Shown here piece after piece: positions 33,913-45,079 of a stretch of 64,000 nt of DNA. The position numbers and the translations under genes were made by a program. The DNA comes from Panulirus ornatus (taxonomy: Eukaryota > Arthropoda > Malacostraca > Decapoda > Palinuridae): the NCBI RefSeq assembly GCF_036320965.1, contig NC_092287.1, forward strand, positions 8,955,297 through 9,019,296. The letters run 5' to 3'. Within the stretch, counting starts at the first letter, position 1. Every line of letters begins with the position of its first letter. The notes beneath the pieces were generated by a model that ran no database searches, was not told the DNA's origin, and saw only the letters and a program-made list of their open reading frames with translations.

Positions 33913-35962
33913 TATAGACAAGGGCATGCCAACCATGGAACATTTCATAATCTTTATCCCACGATACTACAGGTGATAGTGGGGAGGCATATGATTACAA
34001 TATCAAGGAAAATGTGAGGGTAATAGGGAAACACTTTAATAGTGACTACAACCTATGGAAACCTCATTCTAATTATGAAAACCTCACCAAATGTATCCTA
34101 TTTAAAACTGACCTCATTTTCGATAGTTTGAAAAGCACAGTTACTGGAAGGTATGTTTACAGAGTTAGCTCGGTTTGATATGTGTGTACTTACTCCCACC
34201 GTATGCTAGATGTGTTGGAAGGAAGATGACACCACTGCCATCGATATCTATTGAAAATATAAAGATTCAAAGTAAAATTCGGTTCGAGGGCGAGGTGAGA
34301 TCATCGTTATGGCTCCCGTAGACTTTTAATATTTTCAAGTAGTTCAGCTCGAGGTTTTCTTTATCATAACCAATCACTAATCTCATAATTTGCAAAAGTA
34401 ATGACTCTACGAGACACGTTCCTCCAGTGTTTCATTTCTATTACGTGGGAGGAGTCCACAGATACGAGTTTCTTACAAATCCACATGTTATTTCAGTGGT
34501 ACCTCTAAACTGCGTACAGTTTTCTTCTGTCCACATGAATCAGATTCGTAGTGTCCTTAAACTACAAATTTATCATGTAAAGAATTACCTAATGCGCTTT
34601 CTTTACAATTTCTGGCGCTAAATTCTCTCAACTCAGAAGAAGAATACAATGTTAACTTTCTTACCGTGTGCACAAGTCAGCCAATATTTGTTTACTAAGT
34701 GGCAGTTCCAAAACGAGACGGAGCGTTCTTGTAAACGTTCTTTTAAAATAATCAATGACGACTTTCGTTTACTGCATTCATCAATCAGCTAATTACTATG
34801 GTCCATTTAGTTCTAATCATACATAAAAACTTTTAATTAAAAAAATGCTTTCAATTTCAATCTTTCTTAGTTTAGAAATTTTTCCTACGTAATCATGAAA
34901 GATATGTCGAAGTCGCCATTAGAATCCGGATATAAAGATGGCTGATTACATCTTTCTGATTACCAGTTGGTCAAGGGGCGTAAGCTGTGAATATGTATAT
35001 CGTCATAGAATCACCTTCAACACCTGATAAGGGTATTAATGACTTTTCGACTGGCAGTCATATACTGACGATAACTACAATTTAATGACCCGGAGGACCA
35101 AATAACTAGTATTCTTCATTGAATTTTCAACGACCAAAGGAGAGAAGCTATCATAGACCACGTGGTCTCTTTAATTGCCATTAATGCAGTATTACTGATA
35201 TATCCTATAATTAACAATTATATATATCCTATAATTAGCAATTCCCAGTATGGAGGGTTTAGGTAACGAGTACTCATTGTTGTGCACAAGAGTGGGGATT
35301 AAATACATTAGGTGCAGTGGTCCCTTTTCTACAAATCTGTTTAGACTAAATATATTGGTACAGTGGTCCCTTTTCTACAAATCTGTTTAGACTTACTTTT
35401 ACAGAACTGCAGAATGCAGTACGTTGTGAAAGCTTTTGCTCCAGTGAGCCCACCCTCTTTATACAAGTTACCGACGCCCCTGATAAATCATTTCCATGAA
35501 TATCAAGAGTAATTTGAGGACATTAATGATCATATTACGCTTCTGGAGACGCAGCAATATGGCTTAAGCCTCACCTACAACCTTACTGTCCGACATTATG
35601 CATTTGGGTAAATAGGCAACGCAAATTCATTCTTTCATTAGCCAAATTCATACAATAGCACCGAAGGGACGTTAACGGAGACAATACAAACCTTTTTAGT
35701 GCACTTTTGGTCCACCAATTTTCGCTTTTGGACATGCCTATATGGCCGATGAAATCAAATGCCTGATATCGTCTTTTTTACAGTTTTAGAGGAGAGAGCG
35801 GGTGGAAGAATGAAAGAATGGGAGGAGACGGGGAGACTGTACCCCTACAACTTTGAGCTATATAATACACATTAAATGATCGCTATGAATGAGTGATATT
35901 TTCTTTTATAGTTACCCCCAAATCATTTTCTATGAAAGACCTTAAGGACCATTTTCTATATG
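33913..35962. other. Unassigned AT-rich DNA, with small tandem duplications
   Basis: No exon-like frame or known element is recognised. Positions 35315-35347 and 35361-35393 are an exact 33-base duplication around 'cagtggtcccttttctac' (period 46). Positions 35200-35243 hold a second short duplication ('tatatcctataatta'). This is one of the least repeat-disturbed stretches and could be intronic or intergenic. Confidence 0.5.
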
Positions 35963-36057
35963 AGACCTGTTGCTCTCCAGTTCTAAAGGCTCTTTGCAGC
36001 ACATTTCCAGGAGGAGGGAAATGTAGACTCCTTTAGAGCGACAAGTTCTCTGTAAAC
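35963..36057 (+). repeat. Unassigned dispersed repeat, most diverged copy
   Basis: 'gacctgttgctctccag', 'ggctctttgcagcac', 'gggaaatgtagactccttt' and 'agagcgacaagttct' follow the same order as the better copies at 14653 and 32729. Confidence 0.5.
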
Positions 36058-36405
36058 CCCAACACTGTGCTCTCAGTCATACAGCCTGGCGAAAGGGAAG
36101 TTTCCACTTGCAGGAATGTTCCACAATGCCATCAAAACACCACATCTCAATCATCAATTCATCACATGCCAGCCAGAGAGAGCTTAGCACATTTGTATTT
36201 TATGTAATCCAATATTTACCCATATATATACTTCTCAAAAACAAATTTGTCACTCGATGATACAATGTAATCGTTTGTTCAACACATTTCCAAGACATCA
36301 ACGCTGGGACATCACTCCTCATCCAATCAACGTACAACTGGCAGGGGAATGTTCACTGAGCAGATCACTCATTATAACTGGCATGGGAGTGAAACTTCCA
36401 TTTTA
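36058..36405. other. Unassigned spacer
   Basis: No gene or element is recognised. Confidence 0.4.
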
Positions 36406-36407
36406 CA

Positions 36408-36800
36408 TCCAGTTATACTGCACTGATAGTTATGCTCTGTAGTCAGTTATATTGTAAAACCCATTAGATTGTACAGCCAGTTACATTGTACAGTTAGTTA
36501 TATTGTACGATTATACTGTACAGCCACTTACATTGTACGGCAGTTATACTGTACAATCAGTTATACTATGTACAACCAGTTTTATTGTACAGCCAGTTAT
36601 AATGTACAGCAGTAATACTATACAATCAGTTATATCATACAATGTACAGCCAGTTATATTATACAAAGTACTGCAAGTTATATTGTACAGTAAGTTATAT
36701 TGTACAGTTACCCTGCACATCCAGTCATATTGTACAGCCAGTTATACTGTAAAGCCAATTATACTGTACAGTTATACTATACAACCAGTTACATTGTACT
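36408..36800 (+). repeat. 17-bp minisatellite
   Basis: About 20 degenerate units of 'agttatattgtacagcc', with variants (actgtac, attgtacgg) and short gaps. It leads directly into CA- and CT-rich simple repeats. The open frame through it (36503-36997) encodes only the repeat translation. Confidence 0.92.
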
Positions 36801-36807
36801 GGAACGC

Positions 36808-36867
36808 ACACACACACAAACACAATTACACACATACGCACGTACACACAAAACATACACAATCACA

Positions 36868-36906
<39 letters not shown>
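36808..36906. repeat. CA-rich tract followed by (CT)n
   Basis: ACAC/CATAC-rich DNA, then a pure CT run at 36869-36906. Confidence 0.95.
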
Positions 36907-36909
<3 letters not shown>

Positions 36910-37349
36910 ATCAGTAAGGCTGGAAAACAGGCTCAGTTGCGCTGAAAAGTCGCCCAAACTTACAAAAGCCATTAGTGGAGTAGACCACATTAAGTAATGA
37001 TGACCCTCCTTACAGGAAGAGGGGTAGGTGGGTAAATGGCCCTGGGAGGTCATTATACCCCCCACCCCCCTTTCAGTCTATCACATGAGGTACCCCTTAT
37101 CTATCTCCCCTGGGCAGACTTAGAGGAAAAAAAAAAGTACGGAATATATATACAAAAAAAAAAATGAATGTTTTTCTTTGATTCATTTAGTCATAATCGT
37201 GCACTATGTTGTTTTCATTCTCAAATTCGTCATAATCATTCACGACACATGTATTTCGTCTCTCAATCGCTTCCATCGCATTTTTCAGTCACATCTACAT
37301 ACATCAGTCCTTGATACAGGGACGTGGGTTCGAACCCCTTCATCCACCC
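36907..37349. other. Unassigned spacer
   Basis: No gene is recognised. A 12-base palindrome 'gggttcgaaccc' at about 37327-37338 resembles a tRNA T-arm or Pol III B-box and stands right before the minisatellite, but no A-box is visible. Confidence 0.45.
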
Positions 37350-39624
37350 TGGACTCACCCACTCTGGCCAGAGGGCCAAGAACACCACTCACCCACCCTG
37401 GCCAGAGGGCCAAGAGTAACCACTCACCTAGCCTGGCAGGAGGGCCAAGAGTAACCACTCACCCAGCCTGGCCAGAAGGCCAAGAGCACCACTCACCACC
37501 CTTGCCAGAGGGCCAAGAGTAACCACTCACCCAGACTGGCCAGAGGGCCAAGAGTAACCACTCACCCAGCCTGGCCAGAGGGCCAAGAGTAACCACTCAC
37601 CCAGCCTGGCCAGAGGGCCAAGAGTAACCACTCACCCACTCTGGCTGGAGGGCCAAGAGCACCACTCACCACCCTTGCCAGAGGGCCAAGAGTAACCACT
37701 CACCCAGCCTGGCCAGAGGGCCAAGAGTAATCACTCACCCACTCTGGCCGGAGGGCCAAGAGAACCACTCACCCACCCTGGCCAGAGGGCCAAGAGTAAC
37801 CACTCACCCACCTTGGCCAGAGGGCCAAGAGTAACCACTCACCCAGCCTGGCCAGAGGGCCAAGAGTAATCACTCACCCACTCTGGCCGGAGGGCCAAGA
37901 GTAACCACTCACCACCCTTGCCAGAGGGCCAAGAGTAACCACTCACCCACCCTGGCCAGGGAGCCAAGAACACCACTCACCCAGCCTGGCCGGAGGGTCA
38001 AGAGTTACCACTCACCCACCCTGGCCAGAGGGCCAAGAGTAACCACTCACTCAGCCTGGCCAGAGGGCCAAGAGTAACCACTCACCCACTCTGGCTGGAG
38101 GGCCAAGAGCACCACTCACCCACCCTAGCCAGAGGGCCAAGAGTAACCACTCACCTAGTCTGGCAGGAGGGCCAAGAGTAACCACTCACCCAGCCTGGCC
38201 AGAGGGCCAAGAGTAACCACTCACCCAGCCTGGCCAGAAGGCCAAGAGTAACCACTCACCCAGCCTGGCCAGAAGGCCAAGAGCACCACTCACCATCCTT
38301 GCCAGAGGGCCAAGAGCACCACTCACCCACCCTGGCCAGAGGGCCAAGAGTAACCATTCACCTAGCCTGGCAGGAGGGCCAAGAGTAACCACTCACCCAG
38401 CCTGGCCAGAAGGCCAAGAGCACCACTCAACTCACCACCCTTGCCAGAGGGCCAAGAGTAACCACTCATCCAGCCTGGCCAGAGGGCCAAGAGTAACCAC
38501 TCACCTAGCCTGGCCAGAAGGCCAAGAGTTACCACTCACCCACCCTAGCCAGAGGGCCAAGAGCACCACTCAGCACCCTTGCCAGAGGGCCAAGTGTAAC
38601 CACTCATCCAGCCTGGCCAGAGGGCCAAGAGTAACCACTCATCCACCCTGGCCGGAGGGCCAAGAGCACCACTCACCAACTTGGAAAGGGGGCCAAGAGT
38701 AACCACTCACCCACCCTGGCCAGGGGGCCAAGAGTAACCACTCACCCACCCTGGCCAGGGGGCCAAGAGTAACCACTCACCCACCCTGGCCAAGAGGGCC
38801 AAGAGTAATCCCTCACCTAGCCTGGCCAGAGGGCCAAGAGTAACCACTTACCCACCCTGGCCAGAGGGCCAAGAGTAACCACTCACCCAGCCTGGCCAGA
38901 GGGCCAAGAGTAACCACTCACCCAGCCTGGCCGGAGGGCCAAGAGTAACCACTCACCCAGCCTGGCCGGAGGGCCAAGAACACCACTCACCACCCTTGCC
39001 AGAGGGCCAAGAGTAACCACTCACCCAGCTTGGCCAGAGGGCCAAGAGTAACCACTCACCCAGCCTGGCCAGAGGGCCAAGAGTTACCACTCACCCACCC
39101 TGGCCAGAGGGCCAAGAGTAACCACTCACCCACTCTGGCCGGAGGGCCAAGAGCACCACTCATCACCTTTGCCAGAGGGCCAAGAGTATCCACTCACCCA
39201 GCCCTGGCCAGAGGGCCAAGAGTAACCACTCACCCACTCTGGCCAGAGGGCCAAGAGTAACCACTCGCCCACCCTGGCAGGAAGGTCAAGAGTTACCACT
39301 CACTCAGCCTGGCCGGAGGGCCAAGAGCACCACTCACCACCCTGGCCAGGGGGCCAAGAGTAACCACTCACCCACCCTGGCCAGGGGGCCAAGAGTAACC
39401 ACTCACCCACCCTGGCCAGAGGGCCAAGAGTAACCACTCACCCACCCTGGCCAGAGGGCCAAGAGTTACCACTCACCCACTCTGGCCAGAGGGCCAAGAG
39501 CACCACTCACCCACTCTGGCCGGAAGGCCAAGAGTTACCACTCATTCACTATGGCCAGAGGGCCAAGAGCATCACTCACCCACCCTGGCCAGAGGGCCAA
39601 GAGTAACCACTCACCCACCCTGGT
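37350..39624 (+). repeat. 35-bp GC-rich minisatellite, ~65 units
   Basis: About 2.27 kb of tandem units with consensus 'accactcacccagcctgg' plus 'ccagagggccaagagta' (35 bp). Shorter 33-bp variants contain 'caccacccttgccagag'. Most units hold the dyad TGGCC-AGAG-GGCCA. Variants (gg for ag, 'cctagcctggcagg') are interspersed, suggesting turnover by unequal exchange. The frames reading through it (for example 39030-39260) only translate the repeat. Confidence 0.97.
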
Positions 39625-40028
39625 CATAAATGCTTGCTATCGATCCAATAGATATGTCTTTTGCCCACTTGAAACCCGAGGATGAAAGAATAACCTCGAG
39701 TCACTGGAGCGTGGCGGATCCACCTTGTTTACCCTCTTCAGTGTTGAGCCAATATCTCTCCTTGAAAGGTGTCAGACGCCGGGGGTTGAGTGAGGTTAGG
39801 GCCGGCTGGCCGTGGGGGTTGGGGGTGGTTTGGAGTGCTGAGGTTGAGATGGTGTGTCGGCCAGAGAGATGGGGTTTATGGTCGAGGCGGACCTTCAAAT
39901 ATGAGATCCGTTTATGAAGGTGGCGAAGGTGACATCTAGGTCTCCCTGGGTGTCGAAGCCCCGGGCCAAGATATGAGAGGAAATCAGTTCGCTCTCACTC
40001 GAGGACGAATGCCACTACCAGGACAGTT

Positions 40029-40094
<66 letters not shown>

Positions 40095-40289
40095 TCCCTC
40101 TCTTCACGCTACCCTCACGCTTACACTCACATCGTGTTATACTCTGAAAATGTTTGAAAATGTTTCCTATCTTTTGTGCACGGTTTCATTTGTGTTGCCT
40201 TTGAGATGGATTGCTCTTTGGACCCTTTTCCTTGGCCTCAGCTGGTGTTGGGGGAGGGGGGGGGTGTCTGTCGGGTGTAGTCGCGGGGG
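39625..40289. other. GC-richer spacer with (GT)n
   Basis: Less AT-rich than most of the window (39770-39970 is GC- and G-rich). A (GT)n tract occupies 40030-40088. Frame 39630-39917 (95 codons) has no recognisable domain. No gene can be supported. Confidence 0.5.
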
Positions 40290-40458
40290 GATTGTGTCTC
40301 GCCTCTCTTAGTGGCCCCCCCACTGCAAGGCTGAGAGAGGGACCTGGTGACGATTGTGTCTCGCCTCTCTCAGTGCCCCCCACTGCAAGGCTGAGAGAGA
40401 GACTTGGTGATGATTGTGTCTCGCCTCTCTCAGTGCCCCCCACTGCAAGGCTGAGGAA
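40290..40458 (+). repeat. ~60-bp tandem triplication
   Basis: Three near-identical units start at 40290, 40352 and 40412, each with 'gattgtgtctcgcctctct', a C-run and 'cactgcaaggctgag'. The periods are 62 and 60 bp. Confidence 0.93.
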
Positions 40459-40859
40459 TGACATCATGTCTCATCCATCCTAAGAACACCTTGTGGAGTC
40501 AGAAGCTGAGGACGTCCTCAGGACCCACTCCCAGCCTCGTCCTCAGCGCGAAGAGGGTCGCATAAGCTTAAATCTGAGGACGAACACAATGGCGAAAGAA
40601 ACACTAAAACAATATCTCTCTCGGAGAGCCATCGTCATGATTGAACACACCAACAAAAAACGAGACGAAGAGACTTGTTATATAGCCTAAGTTCTTTGAC
40701 CCCTAACTTTATAAATTCCTTTTAAAATCCTAACTGAAAAATTCTGACGTTGTGTGTAACGGACTGGGCCATGATAGACTGGACTGGTGACCGGTTTAAG
40801 TAAGGGACTGAGGCAAGATAGACTGGACTGGTGACTGGTTTAAGTAAGGAACTGGTGCA
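40459..40859. other. Unassigned spacer
   Basis: No gene is recognised. A short duplication around 'gatagactggactggtgac' occurs at ~40773-40795 and ~40817-40838, just before the next satellite. Confidence 0.5.
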
Positions 40860-41775
40860 AGATGAGGCAAAGTGCCAAATTGAAGTTTTACTTTAAAGCC
40901 CCATTGGTGGCGCCAAAGGCCGTCAGAGGGGCGGGGCGGCAACCAGAGGCAAAGTGCAAAATTGAAGGATTTCTTGAAAGCCCCTTTGGCGGAGGCAAAG
41001 GCCATTAGAGATTCGTAGCGGCAGCCAGAGACAAAGAACCGAATTCAAGGTTTAATCTAAAGCCCCTTTGGCGGCGCCAAAGGCCATTATAGTGGCTTTG
41101 TGGCATCCAGAACCAAAGAAGCAAATTGAAGGTTGAATTTAACGCCACTTTAGCGACACCAAAGGCCATTGTTAGGGAGTGGCGATATCCAGAGGCAAAG
41201 TGCCTAATTGAAGGTTTAATCTAAAGCCCCTTTGGCGGTGCCAAAGGTCATGAAAGAGTCGTGAAGGCATCCAGAACCAAAGCGGAAAATTAGAGGTTTG
41301 AAATAAGCCCCTTTGGCGGCGCCAAAGCCATTACAGTGGCGTGGCGGCATCCAGAACCAAAGTGGGAAATGGAAAGTTTAATATTAAGCCCCTTTGAAGG
41401 TGCCAAAGGCCAATAGTGGTGTGGCGGCATCCAGAACCAAAGAGGAAAATTGAAGGTTTAATCTAAAGCACCTTTGGCGGCGACAAATCCCATTAGAGTG
41501 GCGTGGTGGCATCCAGAACCAAAGAGGAAAATTGAAGGTTTAAATAAAAGCCCCTTTAGCGGCGCCAAAGGCCATGAAATAGGCAGGCGTAAAGCCATCC
41601 AGAACCAAAGAGAAAAATTGAAGGTTTAAATTAAAGCCCGTTTGGCGGCGCCAAAGTCCATTAGAGTGGCGTGGTGGCATCCAGAACCAAAGAGGCAAAT
41701 TTAAGGGTTTAATTCAAAGCCCCTTTGGCAGAGCCAAAGGCAGTTATAATAGCGTAGCGGCTTCCAGAGGAATAG
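40860..41775 (+). repeat. ~82-bp satellite, ~11 units, with a hairpin core
   Basis: Units of about 80-84 bp start near 40893, 40976, 41059, 41139, 41222, 41305, 41388, 41464, 41545, 41632 and 41717. Each carries 'aaagcccctttggcggcgcc' followed by 'aaaggccatta', then 'gcatccagaaccaaag' and 'aattgaaggttta'. The core CCTTTGGC-GGC-GCCAAAGG is a perfect inverted repeat in the best units. Confidence 0.95.
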
Positions 41776-43015
41776 ATTAGTGTGAACTGTAAAATGACCA
41801 AATCTTCGTACAGTTCTGTGCTCACATCAAACCATTTTAAATGTGTCAATTAGGAGACCTATCTTGGAACAGGAAGGGTAACATCAGATGTCAAACAAAT
41901 ATAGATACAACGTGTAAAAGTTGACGTGTAAAAGTTGGAATCCAAGAGGCGTGTTAATACTCTCAGGTCTGAGGCCGTGTGACTCCCACCCGCTCAGGGT
42001 TTCGGGGTCTCCCACTTTGCTACTAACAAACACATTTACATCTTTTCTGATAATAGACGATCTATCTCAGGTAATACTATTTCATCATCAAAATGATCCC
42101 GAAAACCTTATCTAGAGTTTCTTTTAAATAAACGTACATGAAAAAATAAATATCTCGATACGTAATCACGTGATGAAAGTATATTCCTAACGTTCAAATG
42201 CAAAGATGTACAGCTTGTACGTAATATATAGATAACATAATTATTCACTAATATCGTCTATAAATTTCACCAGAAGTAAAGCATGATAAGGATTTGACGA
42301 TAAATCATACGGGAACAACTCCACCCACTTTGCGTCCTGCGTTTCGTTCACTGATTCACCGCTAGCGTCAAAAAAAAAAAAAAAAAAAACCTATGATTTT
42401 AACGAAAACATGCTTACCTCGTCAAGGTCATGCAATATCCTCAGTACGACTTTATCCAAATGTATAGCAGTTTAATACTTTGACTTCCATTTGGCTGCCT
42501 CTTGTGACGAACGCTTGTGTGTGTGTGTGATCTTCATGGCATCGACAACTGAATGTTTACACTCTCTGAATGTCTGTACACCACATGAAGACGCTTTAGG
42601 ATCATTAGCCATTGTTCTTATATCCACTGATAAGTCAACAGTTCTCACACCGTAACACTGTCTAAAAAATAAAAAAGGTATAAAACCATGATACAAACAC
42701 GGACATACACTGGATACATCCTTACGCCACCAGTGGTCCGGGATAACTGACATAAACATCTGACGTCACATATATGAACCAGGGAGAATGTGTTTAAGAA
42801 GGGTAACTACCCTAGATTACCAATGGTTTCAAGACGTCAAATATTGTCACCACTAACGCCATTTTATGGATAAGCTCATAACTTATAAAGGAGAACGTGT
42901 AGAGAACGGTTAGGGTAACCTGAACCTTTTCATAAGTGACACATTAGGTATAATGTGCTTAATAGTAAAGCGATCTTATCCTGATAATGAAGTGCTTTGA
43001 TTTTGATCATTGTAT
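41776..43015. other. Unassigned DNA
   Basis: No supported gene. An A-run lies at 42369-42388. Minus frame 42759-42472 (95 codons) has four Cys and no homopolymer bias, so an exon is possible, but no domain is recognised and no splice sites were confirmed. Confidence 0.45.
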
Positions 43016-43034
43016 TAATATATATATATATATT

Positions 43035-44118
43035 TTTTCCGCTGTCTCCCGCGTTTGCGAGGTAGCACAAGGAAACAGACGAAAGAAATGGCCCAACCCA
43101 CCCCCATACACATGTATATACATACGTCCACACACGCAAATATACATACCTACACAGCTTTCCATGGTTTACCCCAGACGCTTCAGATGCCCTGATTCAA
43201 TCCACTGACAGCACGTCAACCCCGGTATACCACATCGATCCAATTCACTCTATTCCTTGCCCTCCTTTCACCCTCCTGCATGTTCAGGCCCCGATCACAC
43301 AAAATCTTTTTCACTCCATCTTTCCACCTCCAATTTGGTCTCCCACTTCTCCTCGTTCCCTCCACCTCCGACACATATATCCTCTTGGTCAATCTTTCCT
43401 CACTCATTCTCTCCATGTGCCCAAACCATTTCAAAACATCCTCTTCTGCTCTCTCAACCACGCACTTTTTATTTCCACACATCTCTCTTACTTTTACGTT
43501 ACTTACTCGATCAAACCACCCCACACCACACATTGTCCTCAAACATCTCATTTCCAGCACATCCATCCTCCTGCGCACAACTCTATCCATAGCCCACGCC
43601 TCGCAACCATACAACATTGTTGGAACCACTATTCCTTCAAACATACCCATTTTTGCTTTCCGAGATAATGTTCTCGACTTCCACACATTCTTCAAGGCTC
43701 CCAGGATTTTCGCCACCTCCCCCACCCTATGATCCACTTCCGCTGCCAGATCCACTCCCAGATATCTAAAACACTTTACTTCCTCCAGTTTTTCTCCATT
43801 CAAACTTACCTCCCAATTGACTTGACCCTCAACCCTACTGTACCTAATAACCTTGCTCTTATTCACATTTACTCTTAACTTTCTTCTTTCACACACTTTA
43901 CCAAACTCAGTCACCAGCTTCTGCAGTTTCTCACATGAATCAGCCACCAGCGCTGTATCATCAGCGAACAACAACTGACTCACTTCCCAAGCTCTCTCAT
44001 CCCCAACAGACTTCATACTTGCCCCTCTTTCCAAAACTCTTGCATTCACCTCCCTAACAACCCCATCCATAAACAAATTAAACAACCATGGAGACATCAC
44101 ACACCCTTGCCGCAAACC

Positions 44119-44120
<2 letters not shown>
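43035..44120 (-). mobile_element. RTE-like LINE copy with an open RT/C-terminal frame, between TA tracts
   Basis: Frame 44115-43216 (299 codons) is uninterrupted. It runs LRQGCVMSPWLFNLFMDG, LLFADDTALVADS (active site), CFRYLGVDLA, AKMGMFEGIVVPTMLYGCE, WFGHMERMSEERLTKRIYV and GRPNWRWKDG, ending VNWIDVVYRG at a TAG. Five residues (DGTME-like) are deleted between VDLA and EVDHRVG. The apparent TTG start is only the truncation point; the element is cut inside motif B at the TA tract (44121-44195). Its 3' tail (43035) abuts a shorter TA/T run (43017-43036). It is young but lacks the endonuclease and most of the RT. Confidence 0.93.

Positions 44121-44195
<75 letters not shown>
44121..44195. repeat. 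(TA)n microsatellite at a LINE 5' truncation
   Basis: A pure TA run of ~75 bases directly joined to the truncated RTE copy. Confidence 0.98.
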
Positions 44196-44197
<2 letters not shown>

Positions 44198-44830
44198 GAT
44201 CTTTTATGGTGTTATCATGACCATTAACACCACCTTTTGGAATCTTTCAAATTTCGGTGGACTTACCATTTCTTCTTTGCCGAAACTATCAAAACAAAAT
44301 GTCATCAGAGGAGATGTCAGACACAGAACAGGTGATTATTGTGACGCTATCTGATCGCTGAGGTACAGTACCGTAACACACTTTCGTGATAGACTGGCAT
44401 CACACTAGTCTGGGAGAGTAGTATTTCTCAAACAGATCTTCCTTGATTGGACGGATATGCCCGCCGTATGATCACAGGGCCATCCTCTAGAGACGCAGAT
44501 AACACATATGAAAGCCAACGATACAAAATAAACCAGAAATGAGCTTATGCACAATACTTCGTACGTATGTTTCGTTCGTGTGATAACCCTGTGAGGGTTT
44601 AGCTACCTTGGGGCTCCAGGCACTATATTAAAACCATCAGTTCCTTACACTTGAAAATAAGCATGAAATTATAACACTGTATACACAAATCTTAAAGAAT
44701 CTGCTCACGGAGTCGATAGCATGCTGGGTTAACATTCAGTAATGCTCATGTGGAATCTATGTTCTAAATATTTTATACCTCGATCCCATCCAGCATTTGA
44801 CGCCATAATAGTCACATGAATATTCAAAGC
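44196..44830. other. Unassigned DNA
   Basis: No gene or known repeat is recognised. Confidence 0.5.
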
Positions 44831-44833
44831 AAC

Positions 44834-45079
44834 TCATCTATTGGGCAAAAGCATATCCAGTTGTGAAGTGTCTAGTTTACGAAGGGTCTTCTCATCATAT
44901 GACTTGCCCTTTGTGCACGGAACATAATGAAGGAATTCATCAGGAAAGCAGTCCTCCAGGTCCTCTGGATATGCCTGTTGCAACCTTGCAGCCATTTCAC
45001 GTAATTTAGCGGTATTATTTCCATCAATAATGTTCACGTCAGTCAGTTCACCGACACTGGTATTGACAGCTTCATACAA
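44834..45079 (-). pseudogene. Possible ZMYM1/hAT-like transposase C-terminal fragment
   Basis: The frame (81 codons from ATG; open upstream to at least TWTQEKALYEAVNTSVGEL) contains LREMAARLQQAYPEDLEDCF followed by FPDEFLHYVP and ends LDMLLPNR-stop. The L...YP.DLE..F..EF..F pattern resembles the C-terminal part of ZMYM1-like and hAT-derived proteins found widely in animal genomes. That is recognition of a pattern, not a search result. No zinc finger, catalytic region or inverted repeats are visible nearby. Further minus-strand sequence at ~45340-45200 (LLQAKDCTLMTCTKVYDIAC) may belong to it in another frame. It could also be the last exon of a host gene. Confidence 0.4.

Noticed and set aside
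36503..36997. 164-codon frame as a gene
   Set aside because: It translates the 17-bp minisatellite and CA/CT repeats only.
37327..37338. tRNA gene suggested by the T-arm-like 'gggttcgaaccc'
   Set aside because: No acceptor stem, D-arm or anticodon arm can be placed upstream. At best it is a SINE B-box remnant.
37350..39624. CRISPR-like array
   Set aside because: Units are contiguous with no unique spacers, no cas-like genes are present and the DNA looks eukaryotic. It is a minisatellite.
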